From assembly GCA_010672825.2 (NCBI GenBank), contig JAAHFU020000001.1, forward strand, positions 868,001 through 932,000: a DNA stretch of 64,000 nucleotides, given 5' to 3'. Each line of letters begins with the position of its first letter. Positions within the stretch are counted from its first letter, which is position 1. The notes under the pieces are model-generated. The model did no database searches. It was not told where the DNA came from and worked only from the letters and a program-made list of their open reading frames with translations. The translations under genes and the position numbers were made by a program. Below are positions 18,190 through 27,727 of the stretch, one piece after another. This DNA comes from Leptolyngbya sp. SIO1E4. Its GTDB lineage: Bacteria; Cyanobacteriota; Cyanobacteriia; Phormidesmidales; Phormidesmidaceae.

Positions 18190-19161
18190 ATGCCTGCTGA
18201 CGAATCCGCTTTTTCTAGTTCTGCCTCCAACCCCGGTCAGTCAACTCGCTCGTCGGCGTCTGCCTCAGCATCGCAACGAATTGAAGAACAGGTGCAAGCC
18301 AACCTGGGGCGGATGGTCAAGGAAGCCGTCAGTGAGTTAGAGCGTCGGAAGCGATCGCTAGAGCTAGAAATTGAAAAGCTAGAGCGCAGGCGCGATCGCA
18401 TTGATGCAGAAATGCGGACCTCCTTTGCGGGGGCTTCCCAAGATTTAGCGATTCGCATCCAGAGCTTTAAGGAATATCTGGTCGGCAGTCTGCAAGATCT
18501 GGCCACTTCCGCAGAGCAGCTAGAGCTCGCCGCGCCTGCGCCCGCCCCAGCCCCTCGTCAAAGCCCGCCCCCAGTTGCAGAACCACCCCCTCAACCAGCT
18601 GCGAGTTCAGTTTCCTCCCGCTTTCTCCAAGATCCTGAGCGGATTCAGAGCTTGTTAGATCAGTATCGTTTACGTCCCGATTACTATGGCCCCGTTTGGC
18701 AACTAAGGCGAACTTTTGAGCCGATCCACGCCGACCGCGTTGCAGACTGGTTCTTTAATCAGGGCGGGCGGGGGGCCGTTAAAACCCTCAATAGTCGTTT
18801 GCAGAATGTTCTGGTTGCCTCCGCTGCAATTTCAGCGTTACAGACCATTCACGGCGATCGCCTGCGGGTGCTAATGCTGGCCAATAGCCCTGAGCGCCTG
18901 GGTGAGTGGCGACGAGGCTTTCAAGATTGCTTAGGGGTGTCTCGGGCAGATTTTGGCACTGGACGCGGCATTATGCTGTTTGAATCATCAGAGCCTTTGG
19001 CTCAGCGGGCAGAACGCCTACGGGACAATAACTACCTGCCCATCATCGTCATTGATGAGTCGGAAAACAAAATCAGCCTGTCTATTCTCCAGTTTCCCCT
19101 CTGGCTGGCCTTTGCCCCAGATCCCAACAACCCCACCTCAGATTTCTACGAGTTGTATTAA
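18190..19161 (+). CDS. DUF3086 domain protein with N-terminal coiled coil
   Basis: 323 residues. A Ser-rich start is followed by a coiled coil at about 30-115 (RRKRSLELEIEKLERRRDR), a Pro/Ala linker (115-145), and a conserved C-terminal domain of about 170 residues (RFLQDPERIQSLLDQYRLRP to the end). That domain is DUF3086, found in cyanobacteria. There is no signal peptide or membrane helix, so it is probably cytoplasmic or peripheral. Function is unknown. It lies 37 nt after the DUF3119 gene. Confidence 0.85.
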   Translation: MPADESAFSSSASNPGQSTRSSASASASQRIEEQVQANLGRMVKEAVSELERRKRSLELEIEKLERRRDRIDAEMRTSFAGASQDLAIRIQSFKEYLVGSLQDLATSAEQLELAAPAPAPAPRQSPPPVAEPPPQPAASSVSSRFLQDPERIQSLLDQYRLRPDYYGPVWQLRRTFEPIHADRVADWFFNQGGRGAVKTLNSRLQNVLVASAAISALQTIHGDRLRVLMLANSPERLGEWRRGFQDCLGVSRADFGTGRGIMLFESSEPLAQRAERLRDNNYLPIIVIDESENKISLSILQFPLWLAFAPDPNNPTSDFYELY

Positions 19162-19179
19162 CAACGCGCTTTATTCGTG

Positions 19180-19221
19180 ATAAACAGCAGAGGTGTGAGC
19201 AATCACGCCTTTGCTGTTTAT
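19180..19221 (+). terminator. hairpin after DUF3086, possible terminator
   Basis: Arms begin ATAAACAGCA and end TGCTGTTTAT, extended inward by GAGG/CCTT pairing. The T-tract after the stem is weak, so termination is likely but not certain. Confidence 0.55.
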
Positions 19222-19339
19222 TGTGCCGTTGCGATAAATCGCGCCTTTGCACTTGATTCTGTCTGCCTCATTGGCTACTCCCCGACTTCAAAATCAGCAG
19301 TATACAGACTTTAAATCGTCTACCTGTCCCCCGACCTTT

Positions 19340-20575
19340 ATGGAAAGACTCATCTCACTGTTCGGTCTCGGCGTCTTTATAGCCTTTGCCTATGCCCTCT
19401 CAGTCAATCGCCAAGAAGTGCGTTGGAAGCCGGTTCTCTGGGGTATTGCGCTGCAGCTAGGGCTGGCAATCTTTATCCTGCGAACGCCGATAGGGCTCGT
19501 GATGTTTCGCTGGCTTGGGGATCTGGTGACACAGTTTCTTGACTACACCGACGCCGGGGCATCCTTTGTGTTTGGCGAGAACTTCCAAGACTTCTTTTTC
19601 GCCTTTAAGGTGCTGCCCACGGTTATTTTCTTTTCGTCATTTGTCAACATCCTGTATCACTACAACGTTTTGCAGCGAGTAGTGCAGGCGGTAGCCTGGC
19701 TGATGATGCGAACCATGAAGACCTCTGGGGCAGAGTCGCTCTCGGCAGCCGCCAACATTTTTGTAGGCCAGACAGAAGCGCCCCTGGTGATCAAACCCTA
19801 CATTAGTGTCCTGACGCTTTCTGAGCTGCATGCGGTGATGACTGGGGGCTTTGCGACGGTAGCGGGTAGCGTACTCGTGGCCTTCATCTCCTTTGGGGTC
19901 CCGGCAGAGCACCTGATTGCGGCATCGGTCATGTCTGCCCCAGCGGGGTTAGCCATCTCTAAACTGATGTATCCAGAAACTGAAAAAGGCACGGATGCCT
20001 CCCTTAATTTCACGCAAACTCGGGCGGCTAACGCCATTGATGCTGCGACCACAGGGGCTTTAGACGGGCTACGACTTGCCCTCAATATTGCAGCGATGAT
20101 CATCGCATTTTTAGCCCTGCTGGCAGCCGTTAATGGCCTAGTGGGTTGGGTTGGGTCTCTCTTGAGGCTGCCCAATCTTTCCCTAGAGCTGATCTTGGCC
20201 TACTTACTCGCCCCGATTGCCTGGCTCATGGGCGTTCCCTGGGCTGACTGTGGTCAGATTGGGGTCTTATTGGGCAAAAAGACGATTCTCAATGAGTTCA
20301 TTGCATATCTAGATCTGCAGCGGTTAATTGAAGGGTTTAGTGTCTTTCCAGGGCAGGAAGAGACCTCAGTAGCCGTCTCTGATCGAGCCGTGGTGATTGC
20401 CACCTATGCCCTCTGCGGCTTTGCCAACATTGGCTCCATCGGCATTCAAATTGGGGGCTTGGGTGGCATTGCCCCAGAGCGCCAGTCTGATCTCGCCAAA
20501 ATTGGCGTCCGTGCCATGATTGGCGGAACCTTAGCCTGTTTTATGACCGCCGCGATCGCAGGGTTGCTGCTCTAG
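19340..20575 (+). CDS. concentrative nucleoside transporter (NupC/CNT family)
   Basis: 411 residues from the ATG at 19340 (MERLISLFGLGVFIAFAYAL); the frame extends upstream to 19247 but the added part is not membrane-like or conserved. It has eight to ten hydrophobic helices. CNT signatures are visible: AANIFVGQTEAPLVIKPYI, where the QTEAP motif contacts the ribose in studied transporters, and the later GKKTILNEFIAYLDL and CGFANIGSIGIQIGG. The protein should import nucleosides with Na+ or H+ across the plasma membrane. It appears to be transcribed alone. Confidence 0.92.
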   Translation: MERLISLFGLGVFIAFAYALSVNRQEVRWKPVLWGIALQLGLAIFILRTPIGLVMFRWLGDLVTQFLDYTDAGASFVFGENFQDFFFAFKVLPTVIFFSSFVNILYHYNVLQRVVQAVAWLMMRTMKTSGAESLSAAANIFVGQTEAPLVIKPYISVLTLSELHAVMTGGFATVAGSVLVAFISFGVPAEHLIAASVMSAPAGLAISKLMYPETEKGTDASLNFTQTRAANAIDAATTGALDGLRLALNIAAMIIAFLALLAAVNGLVGWVGSLLRLPNLSLELILAYLLAPIAWLMGVPWADCGQIGVLLGKKTILNEFIAYLDLQRLIEGFSVFPGQEETSVAVSDRAVVIATYALCGFANIGSIGIQIGGLGGIAPERQSDLAKIGVRAMIGGTLACFMTAAIAGLLL

Positions 20576-20582
20576 CCCAATC

Positions 20583-20679
20583 TATGGCTCTGTTCAGTTG
20601 AGTCCGGTACATCTTGGCTGAGACAGGGTCTAGGGTTTGGGGTCTAGGGTGTACTTGATCAGCCTGCATACCGCGATAG
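20583..20679 (+). repeat. dispersed repeat family A, copy 2
   Basis: Nearly full copy: TCTGTTCAGTTGAGTCCGGT at the left, the same G-rich core, and AGCCTGCATACCGCGATAGC at the right. It sits directly after the CNT transporter stop. Confidence 0.8.
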
Positions 20680-20786
20680 CTCCCTCTCCAAACCCTAGCG
20701 GTTAACAACCGACCGCAATGCCCTCTGGAAGAGGATTTACCATCTTTCATACGTAACCAAGATGTGCCGCACTCAACTAGAAAGAG

Positions 20787-22286
20787 CTATTTTTTGTGCC
20801 AACTAGCCGCGCGATCGCGAATTTCATCGAGTTCCCCCGGCTTCATTTTGTCTAGGTTTTTCAAAATAAAGCTCATGCGCCCTTGGGTCTGTAATTTCTC
20901 GCGATGGCGAGCTAAGAAATCCCAGTAAAAGAAATTAAACGGGCAGGCATCTTCCCCGGTACGCTGTTTGGGATTATAGCGACAGCCTTTGCAGTAGTCG
21001 CTCATGCGGTTTACGTAGTTGGCCGAAGCCGAGTAAGGTTTGGAGGCGAGCACGCCTCCATCGGCAAACAGGCCCATGCCCAATACATTGGTCTGCATGA
21101 CCCAGTCATAGGCATCAATAAACACCGCGTGGAACCAGTTTTCAACCGCCTGCGGCTGTAGCCCGGCAATCAACGCAAAGTTGCTGAGAATCATCAACCG
21201 CTGAATGTGGTGGGCATATCCGGTGCGGGAGATCTGATCAATCACTTGGTGCAGGCAGTTCATCTCTGTCTCCCCGGTCCAGAAAAAATCGGGCAAGGGG
21301 CGATCGTGATCAAACCAGTTGCGCTGAAAATAATCCTCGTCCACATGCCAATAGAGCCCGCGCATATATTCTCGCCAGCCCAGCACCTGACGGATAAATC
21401 CTTCCACACTATTCAGCGGTAAGTCCTGCTCTTGGTAGGCTTTCTCCACCGCTGCAATCACTTCTTGCGGCTGCAACAGACCCAGATTGAGATAAGGAGA
21501 CAGCAGCGCATGCCACATCGTGTCTTCCCCAGTGACCATGGCATCCTGGTAAGGCCCAAAGGTAGTGAGTCGAGTTTGAATGAAGTGATCCAGCACGGCG
21601 AGTGCTTGGTCACGGGTGACTGCCCAGTGAAAGGGGGTGGCTTCTCCAAAGGTAGGAAAGTCTGCTGCTGTCACCGTTTCAATCACCGCTTGGGTGATGT
21701 CATCGGGTGTAAAGGTTAAAGGCTCCGGAGTGTTGAGCTGACCTTTAGGGGGCTTGCGATTCTCTTTGTCAAAGTTCCACTGCCCCCCCACCGGGTCTTT
21801 TCCGGCCATTAACACTTCAAACCGTTTTCGCCCCTCCCGATAAAAGCTTTCCATCAGTAGGCTTTTGCGCTGGCTAGCCCAGGTGTCAAAGGCTTCTACA
21901 CTCCAGAGAAAGTGGTTGTTAGGCAAAATTTCGAGGTCGCAAGGCAACTCCAGATCCTTAAGGAACTGGGCAAAGGGGCGATCGCTCGGGGCCATCACCT
22001 GCAAGGTTGTAATATCGTGGTCTGCTATCCACTGACGCAGGGGCGTCTCAAAGTCCCTGGCTCGCGCATAGGTTACCGGCCATTTTGCGTCCTTTAATTC
22101 GGCAGCAAAGTGGCGCATGGCAGACCAGACAAGAATTAATTTTTGTTGATGATATCGTCGCTGCTGCCCGTGCTGATATGACTCGATCAAAATAACAGGC
22201 GTTTGGTGACGACGTTCCTGTTGCCCTGCCAAGGCGGCCTGCCCTGGCCAGAGCTGATCTCCTAAAACCCAAACACCAACGGTCAT
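20787..22286 (-). CDS. Fe-S bacterial cryptochrome/(6-4) photolyase (CryPro/PhrB type)
   Basis: 499 residues from the ATG at 22286, supported by GAGG 8 nt upstream; the frame is open to 22355. It starts MTVGVWVLGDQLWPGQ. The C-terminal half has the four Cys expected for the [4Fe-4S] cluster of Agrobacterium PhrB: one in EMNCLHQVIDQ and three in YCKGCRYNPKQRTGEDACPF, with the C-x2-C-x12-C spacing of PhrB. These proteins bind FAD and a lumazine antenna and repair (6-4) photoproducts or sense light. It is a stand-alone leftward gene. Repair activity rather than signalling is the better guess. Confidence 0.92.
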   Translation of the reverse strand: MTVGVWVLGDQLWPGQAALAGQQERRHQTPVILIESYQHGQQRRYHQQKLILVWSAMRHFAAELKDAKWPVTYARARDFETPLRQWIADHDITTLQVMAPSDRPFAQFLKDLELPCDLEILPNNHFLWSVEAFDTWASQRKSLLMESFYREGRKRFEVLMAGKDPVGGQWNFDKENRKPPKGQLNTPEPLTFTPDDITQAVIETVTAADFPTFGEATPFHWAVTRDQALAVLDHFIQTRLTTFGPYQDAMVTGEDTMWHALLSPYLNLGLLQPQEVIAAVEKAYQEQDLPLNSVEGFIRQVLGWREYMRGLYWHVDEDYFQRNWFDHDRPLPDFFWTGETEMNCLHQVIDQISRTGYAHHIQRLMILSNFALIAGLQPQAVENWFHAVFIDAYDWVMQTNVLGMGLFADGGVLASKPYSASANYVNRMSDYCKGCRYNPKQRTGEDACPFNFFYWDFLARHREKLQTQGRMSFILKNLDKMKPGELDEIRDRAASWHKK

Positions 22287-22582
22287 TACACTGCCTCTGC
22301 CAGTTTCTGAATTTATTGTGACGAGTTTTTGCGATCGCGGCAGCCCAGGGTTCATCTGTTGATCTGAATTTGTACCGAGTGCGTTGCAACAAATAACGGG
22401 AATTTTTAGTTAGGTGTAGATCACCATGGTAAAAATTGAGGCAGCTTCAGCGATGTCTTGCCCATGACAATGGGGAGATTTCCCATACACTTGAGGCATC
22501 AAGGCCACAAAAGGTAACTGCAGGACGAGGGATTGAGCCGCAGGCATTCATTAAGCCGCAGGCATTATAAGTTAAGGTTTTT
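22287..22582. other. promoter region between photolyase and MinD-like gene
   Basis: This stretch should contain the divergent promoters. The only repeat I see is a short direct one, AGCCGCAGGCATT, twice between 22536 and 22566. No RNA gene is recognised. Confidence 0.4.
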
Positions 22583-22648
22583 ATGGCTAACGATGTTGCT
22601 CGGGCTCAGATAGCTTCGGAGTTGCCGTTGCGTCGCACTGGAAGGTAG
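22583..22648 (+). CDS. possible 21-residue upstream ORF
   Basis: ATG with TAAGG 6 nt upstream opens a 21-codon frame (MANDVARAQIASELPLRRTG and one Arg). Its stop codon lies just after the GGAAGG ribosome site of the MinD-like gene, 4 nt before that gene's ATG. The spacing would allow translational coupling. It has no recognised relatives and could be chance. Confidence 0.3.
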   Translation: MANDVARAQIASELPLRRTGR

Positions 22649-22652
22649 ACAT

Positions 22653-23414
22653 ATGGTCAAAGTAGTGTCTGTCCACTCCTTTCGAGGAGGCACCGGCAAA
22701 TCAAATACGACGGCTAATTTAGCGGCAACGGTTGCGATGCGGGGGCATCGCGTGGGTATTGTCGATACTGATATTCAGTCTCCTGGCATTCATGTGTTGT
22801 TTGGCTTTGATGAAAGCCGCATGAATCTATCACTCAATGATTATCTCTGGGGTCGCTGCTCAGTTGAAGAAGCGGCTTACGACGTTAGTCATGTTTTGCA
22901 AGGCAAAGGGACCGCAGAGAGTGCTATTTACCTGATTCCCTCTAGCTTGAAAGCAGGAGAAATTGCACGGGTTTTGCGGGAAGGCTACGACGTCGGTTTA
23001 CTCAATGACGGCTTCCAGGATTTGATCCAGCAGCTCAATTTGGATTTCCTGTTCATTGATACCCATCCAGGGCTTAATGAGGAAACGCTGCTTTCTATTA
23101 CGATTTCGGACGTGCTGCTGTTGATTATGCGACCCGATCGCCAGGATTTTCAGGGCACTGCGGTGACGGTGGATATTGCTCGCCGCCTGGAAGTGCCCAA
23201 AATGCTGATGATGGTTAATAAGGCGCTCTCTTCCTTTGATTTTGACGCGCTCAAATCAGAGGTGCAGACAACGTATGGGGCTCCTGTGGCGGCGATTTTG
23301 CCCTTAACCGAGGAGATGATTCAACTCGGCAGTAGCGATATTTTTTGCCTGCGCTTTCCGGATCATTCCCTCAGTCAGATTTATGCCAGTGTTGCTGGGC
23401 TGTTAATGCATTAG
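22653..23414 (+). CDS. MinD/ParA-family P-loop ATPase
   Basis: 253 residues with GGAAGG upstream of the ATG. The deviant Walker A motif of the MinD/ParA class is FRGGTGKSNTTANLA, with the signature Lys replaced by Arg (RGG instead of KGG). The switch I Asp is in IVDTDIQSPG and Walker B in LDFLFIDTHPGLNEE. There is no C-terminal amphipathic helix like that of MinD, and no minC/minE neighbours, so a division role is unlikely. Members of this class position cargo or regulate other proteins through ATP-dependent dimers. The cargo is unknown. The Arg in place of the signature Lys may alter ATP hydrolysis. Confidence 0.85.
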   Translation: MVKVVSVHSFRGGTGKSNTTANLAATVAMRGHRVGIVDTDIQSPGIHVLFGFDESRMNLSLNDYLWGRCSVEEAAYDVSHVLQGKGTAESAIYLIPSSLKAGEIARVLREGYDVGLLNDGFQDLIQQLNLDFLFIDTHPGLNEETLLSITISDVLLLIMRPDRQDFQGTAVTVDIARRLEVPKMLMMVNKALSSFDFDALKSEVQTTYGAPVAAILPLTEEMIQLGSSDIFCLRFPDHSLSQIYASVAGLLMH

Positions 23415-23572
23415 CGATCGCCCCTTAACCGCGTTTGCAGACTCCTGAAGCGATACCTAGAATGATGACTAAAAGGGGAAACAACACGGGTTCTCTCCCC
23501 AAGGGTGAAGTGAGCTAAGCTGACTGAGTACGATAGCCATCAGTAATCTGTAAGTAAGTAAAGGATCTTCCT

Positions 23573-24421
23573 GTGCTAACTCGGACATCTCTTCTCTCTG
23601 CAGTCGCCGCCTTGGGCATATGGGGGGTAGCCACCCCAGCCCTGGGGCAAGCCTTATTGCCCTATGTCCTGCCCCTTGACTATGAGCGTTTAGAAGAGCA
23701 GGGGCTTGCTCTGGCCCAAGAAGCAGCACAGCTTGCCCAGATCCAACAAGATGATTTGGCGTTGGCCCAAGCACAACTGGCGGCTCAACTTGCCCCCGAC
23801 AACGCAGCGGTGTGGGGGTTGCTGGGTAGCCTATATCTTCAGTTCGAAGAACTCGATGCTGCCATTTCGGCCCTCAACCGGGCTCAGCAGTTAGAGGCCG
23901 ATAACGCGGCAGTTTTATTTGCGTTGGGGACGGCGCACTTTCGCCAGGGGGATTATCTGAAAGCGTCAGACTTCCTAGAATCTGGTCTGAAATTAGAGCC
24001 CGATAACCCAGGAGCCCTATTTGATCTCGGCAATACCTACTTCAAACTCAACCAGTTTGACGAAGCGATCGCGCAATATCAAAAGTCTGTCGAGATTGAA
24101 CCTGAGTTTTGGCCATCCATTAATAATATTGGCCTGGTGCAATACGAGCAGGGGAATGTGGATGCGGCGATTGAGAGCTGGGAAGCCTCCCTAGAGATTG
24201 CCCCAATGGAGTCAGAGCCGCAATTGGCGATCGCCGTGGCTAAATTTGCTCAAGGTAATGCAGCAGAAGGGATTGAGCTAGGAATTCCAGCCCTCGAACG
24301 AGACAGTCGCTACGCAGAATTAGAATTTCTGGATGAGAATCTCTGGGGACCGCAGCTGCTCCAGGATACTCAAGCCTTCTTTAATTACCCAGAGGTGCAA
24401 GCTATCCTCGTACAGCTCTAG
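23573..24421 (+). CDS. exported TPR-repeat protein
   Basis: 282 residues from a GTG with AAGGA 7 nt upstream. A signal peptide is likely (hydrophobic 5-22, cleavage after TPALG). Residues about 40-245 hold five or six tetratricopeptide repeats, for example the units starting AAVWGLLGSLYLQFEELDAA, AAVLFALGTAHFRQGDYLKA and GALFDLGNTYFKLNQFDEAI. TPR arrays bind other proteins; no enzymatic domain is present. It ends 5 nt before the MidA gene, so the two are co-transcribed. Confidence 0.88.
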   Translation: MLTRTSLLSAVAALGIWGVATPALGQALLPYVLPLDYERLEEQGLALAQEAAQLAQIQQDDLALAQAQLAAQLAPDNAAVWGLLGSLYLQFEELDAAISALNRAQQLEADNAAVLFALGTAHFRQGDYLKASDFLESGLKLEPDNPGALFDLGNTYFKLNQFDEAIAQYQKSVEIEPEFWPSINNIGLVQYEQGNVDAAIESWEASLEIAPMESEPQLAIAVAKFAQGNAAEGIELGIPALERDSRYAELEFLDENLWGPQLLQDTQAFFNYPEVQAILVQL

Positions 24422-24426
24422 GCGGG

Positions 24427-25653
24427 GTGAGTGAAACTTCAGCAATGAAACTTCAGCCAGGCTCACCCGCCCTGTGCCAGCTCATTTGTGACCGCATGGC
24501 GCGATCGCCTCAGCAGCGCATCCCGTTTGCTGAATTTATGGAGCTGGCCCTTTATCACCCCCAACACGGCTACTATGCCGCCAGTTCAGCGCAGCTAGGC
24601 CATACCGGAGACTTTGTCACTTCGTCTCACCTGGATAACGACTTTGGTGAACTGCTAGCCGCACAGCTGGCAGAAATGTGGCATCAGCTAAACTACCCTC
24701 ATCCCTTTCAACTGGTGGAAATGGGGCCAGGGCAAGGGCATCTGGCAGAAACTATCCTGTCTTATTTACAGAGGCAGCATCCCGACTGCCTGGCAGCTAC
24801 CCACTACATCCTGATTGAGACCTCTCCGGCCTTAAAAACGGAGCAGCAAACCCGTCTTCAACCCTGGCAAGCACAAGGGGTTTCCCTAAACTGGTGTGCG
24901 CTTACAGATCTGCCTCAAGACTCGGTTACAGGGTGTTTTTTTTCCAATGAATTGGTAGATGCCTTCCCGGTGCATCGAGTCATGCTGACAGACACGGGGT
25001 TGCAAGAGCAGTACGTTACCCCATCAACCCAGGGGCAACCCCTGTTTGAAGCCGTTGTTGGCCCTCTATCAACCCCGGCTTTAGCAGACTATTTTGACCC
25101 CCTTGGGATTCGCTGGGACAGCCCGCCATACCCCGTCGGGTTTACCACAGAGGTTAACCTAGCTGCCCTAACCTGGATGAAGGATGTGGCGCAAAAGCTG
25201 CATCAGGGTTACGTGTTGACCATTGATTACGGCTATACGGCTGAGCGGTATTACAGCCCTACGCGATCGCAGGGCACCCTACAGTGCTATTACCGCCAGG
25301 CTTACCATAACGATCCTTTTGTGAATGTGGGCCAGCAAGACATCACGGCCCATGTGGACTTTACTGCCCTAGCGCGACAGGGACAACACAGCGGGCTAGA
25401 GACCTTAGGAAGTACCCCGCAAGGGTTGTTTCTCATGGCCTTGGGGTTAGGCGATCGCCTGAATGAACTCTCACAATTGCAAGGCACCGATGGTGCCACG
25501 ATTACCTATGCCATCCGGCGGCGAGAGGCTCTCCATCAGCTCATTAACCCCATGGGCTTAGGCAACTTCACCGTTCTCTTGCAGGGAAAAGGGCTGACAG
25601 CCGCCACACAAAAACATCTCAGAGGGCTGGCCACGCCAGATACAGGCATTTAG
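24427..25653 (+). CDS. MidA/NDUFAF7-family SAM-dependent methyltransferase
   Basis: 408 residues from the GTG at 24427; an ATG 18 nt later is also possible. It opens with the family region PFAEFMELALYHPQHGYY and GHTGDFVTSSHLDNDFGELL. The SAM-binding loop is VEMGPGQGHLAETIL and a second family motif is FFSNELVDAFPVHR. In mitochondria, NDUFAF7 (MidA) methylates an arginine of a complex I subunit during assembly. A similar role for NDH-1 in cyanobacteria is plausible but not shown by the sequence. It is coupled to the TPR gene by a 5-nt gap. Confidence 0.88.
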   Translation: MSETSAMKLQPGSPALCQLICDRMARSPQQRIPFAEFMELALYHPQHGYYAASSAQLGHTGDFVTSSHLDNDFGELLAAQLAEMWHQLNYPHPFQLVEMGPGQGHLAETILSYLQRQHPDCLAATHYILIETSPALKTEQQTRLQPWQAQGVSLNWCALTDLPQDSVTGCFFSNELVDAFPVHRVMLTDTGLQEQYVTPSTQGQPLFEAVVGPLSTPALADYFDPLGIRWDSPPYPVGFTTEVNLAALTWMKDVAQKLHQGYVLTIDYGYTAERYYSPTRSQGTLQCYYRQAYHNDPFVNVGQQDITAHVDFTALARQGQHSGLETLGSTPQGLFLMALGLGDRLNELSQLQGTDGATITYAIRRREALHQLINPMGLGNFTVLLQGKGLTAATQKHLRGLATPDTGI

Positions 25654-25673
25654 CTGCGCTCGTCGTCTAAAAA

Positions 25674-27221
25674 CTAGGCCTCTTTTTCTTCTTTCCCGCT
25701 GTTTTTAACGTTGATCACTCGTTTCAAAATGCCAAACCAAAAGTTAGATCCCATCGAGATTGCAAACCCGGTAATGATCCAACCAATCACCCGTCGGGGA
25801 ACCAGTGGAATAAACCAGGATTCTTGTGCCGCGTCTTGTCTTTCGATAACGGCTTCGGTATAGCCCAAGGGAATCGATAACTCACTCAAAACATCATCGA
25901 CTTGGGCTTCTAGCTGCTCAATCGTTTCTCCCTCTGGATTGGAGATTGCGACCTGTTCTGCCGCCTGACTCACCGCATTGCGAATGGCTGGATCTTTAGA
26001 GAGGCGATCTAGCATGTGTAAGGAATCTGCGTTTAAAGAAATTGCGATCGCAAGGCCAATCAACATCCCTACCGCTTTAGCATTGCGACGGTAAACCCCT
26101 GCTGCACGATTCATCCCCCGGTTAAACCATGCTTCAACTTCTTTATCGAGTGCTGTGATGTCGCTTTCTAGATCAGCCAAGTAGATTTTCATATTCGTAA
26201 TGGGTTCCTCTGAAACGTCTTTCAGAGTCGTCATTACGGTGTTACTGGCCTTGATGGCGAGCGAACTGCTTGCCTTTTCAGCTAAGGACGTCAAACTGGT
26301 GCGCAAGGCAACAGGCAACGGTTGCGACTCAAGGTTTTGTAGAAGAGCTTTAGCAGGCCCGTCATTTTTAGCCACCAGGGCCTTAAGTTCTTGATAAATC
26401 CTGCTTTTATTATCCAAAACCGACACTAATTCGTTTAAGGTCGGCTGTAAAGTCTTGAGTAAGGCAGCCTTGTCTAAGTTGGTGCTGGCTAACCCCCGCT
26501 TAAGATACTGCAGCCGACGCATAAACGTCTCTGTCAGGTGATGATTATCCGGTAAAACTTCCTGGGCTCTGGCTGTAAATTCATCTAGACGTATCAACAG
26601 GCGATCGATGGTCTCTGAAAGCGTTGTCCGTCCCGCTTGGAAGTCCTTGACTAATTGACCAATAAACTGCTCTAGATCTCTAAATTCTGCACTCAGCAAG
26701 AATTCATTCGCGGTGCTGGCTCTTAAGTCATTCACCATGTGGTTCAGCGGCAGGAGCAACTTTTCCTCAATGAATTGCACCAAGCGACTATCTAAGAGAA
26801 CTTGTCTTAAATCTTCTAGCTGTAGACTTTCCATTAACGTTTGGGAAAAAGCCTCTCCAGGAATGTAAGAAGGGCCACTGGTTTTATCCCCAAACACATT
26901 ACGGGTGCGTGTAATCGTCCGGTAAACGATGCCGACCGCCTGGTTGATGAGTCTAAAGAAACGGCTAATCGGCCCCGTGGCCTCCTGATTGAGACCCCGA
27001 ATTAAAGGTCTGTCATACAGCCGATTGGCAAAGGCTTGGGCTGCGGCTTTGCTGCTTTCATCGTTGCCTGTCAGCAAAACTTCAATCGATCGCTTCAAAT
27101 GCTCGGCCCGCCACTGAAGTAAGGTGCCAATGACTTCTTGAATCTCGCTGGCGAGTAGGCTCAACGTCAGATAGATGAAAATCAACCCGATAGCAACTTC
27201 TATAACGAAAGGTATGGTCAT
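25674..27221 (-). CDS. large membrane protein of unknown function
   Basis: 515 residues from the ATG at 27221; the frame is open to 27269. One helix at the N-terminus (about 5-25, IEVAIGLIFIYLTLSLLASE), a mostly alpha-helical charged region of about 350 residues, a helix near 390-405 (AVGMLIGLAIAISLNADS), and a last helix near 485-505 (VIGWIITGFAISMGSNFW). The tail is charged. I do not recognise the family. A 9-bp hairpin with arms CTCATCAAG/CTTGATGAG lies 41 nt ahead of the start. It is transcribed alone, convergent with MidA. Confidence 0.75.
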   Translation of the reverse strand: MTIPFVIEVAIGLIFIYLTLSLLASEIQEVIGTLLQWRAEHLKRSIEVLLTGNDESSKAAAQAFANRLYDRPLIRGLNQEATGPISRFFRLINQAVGIVYRTITRTRNVFGDKTSGPSYIPGEAFSQTLMESLQLEDLRQVLLDSRLVQFIEEKLLLPLNHMVNDLRASTANEFLLSAEFRDLEQFIGQLVKDFQAGRTTLSETIDRLLIRLDEFTARAQEVLPDNHHLTETFMRRLQYLKRGLASTNLDKAALLKTLQPTLNELVSVLDNKSRIYQELKALVAKNDGPAKALLQNLESQPLPVALRTSLTSLAEKASSSLAIKASNTVMTTLKDVSEEPITNMKIYLADLESDITALDKEVEAWFNRGMNRAAGVYRRNAKAVGMLIGLAIAISLNADSLHMLDRLSKDPAIRNAVSQAAEQVAISNPEGETIEQLEAQVDDVLSELSIPLGYTEAVIERQDAAQESWFIPLVPRRVIGWIITGFAISMGSNFWFGILKRVINVKNSGKEEKEA

Positions 27222-27501
27222 AGTGAACTCTAAGCGCCAATCCGCAAAAAAAGAACTTAACCTCATCAAGGATGCTTGATGAGAGAGAAGGCGGTACCAA
27301 AGTCTATACCGTTTTTCCCAATGAGCAGGAGTATAAAAGTCCTAACCCAAGGCGAAACATAGAGTTCTGAAAAATTTAGATTGCGTCTTAGCTCACCCAA
27401 GACAAAGCGGTTGCCCGCGAGAGAACCCTCACAGGCAACCGCCGTTGCTGATATCGCTATTGCTGTATCGCGTTGCGGCATTCAGACAGCTAAACGTGTC
27501 T

Positions 27502-27607
27502 TATATCAATTCTCCAAATCAGCGCTACACATCGCCACCCCACCGCCTACGGCACCAGGCTGGGAGGGGTCCGATCGGTCGCTTTAGAAACGAGAACTGG
27601 TATTACA
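27502..27607 (+). repeat. dispersed repeat family B, copy 1
   Basis: It shares with 41043-41161 the blocks TTCTCCAAATCAGCGCTACA, CATCGCCACCCCACCGCCT, GGCTGGGAGGGGT and GGTCGCTTTAGAAACGAGAA. This copy lacks the central palindrome of the other. The next 100 nt are low-complexity TTCTGCC-type repeats; no gene is visible to 27727. Confidence 0.8.
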
Positions 27608-27727
27608 GAGAGCGTTCCATTGCTTTTTCTGCCTTCTGCCTTCTGCTTTCTGCTTTCTATCTCCTGCCTTTGCAACGTCACAATCTGTCGCAAAATTAGG
27701 TCATCCCATGGGGTGGCAGCTGCTTCA

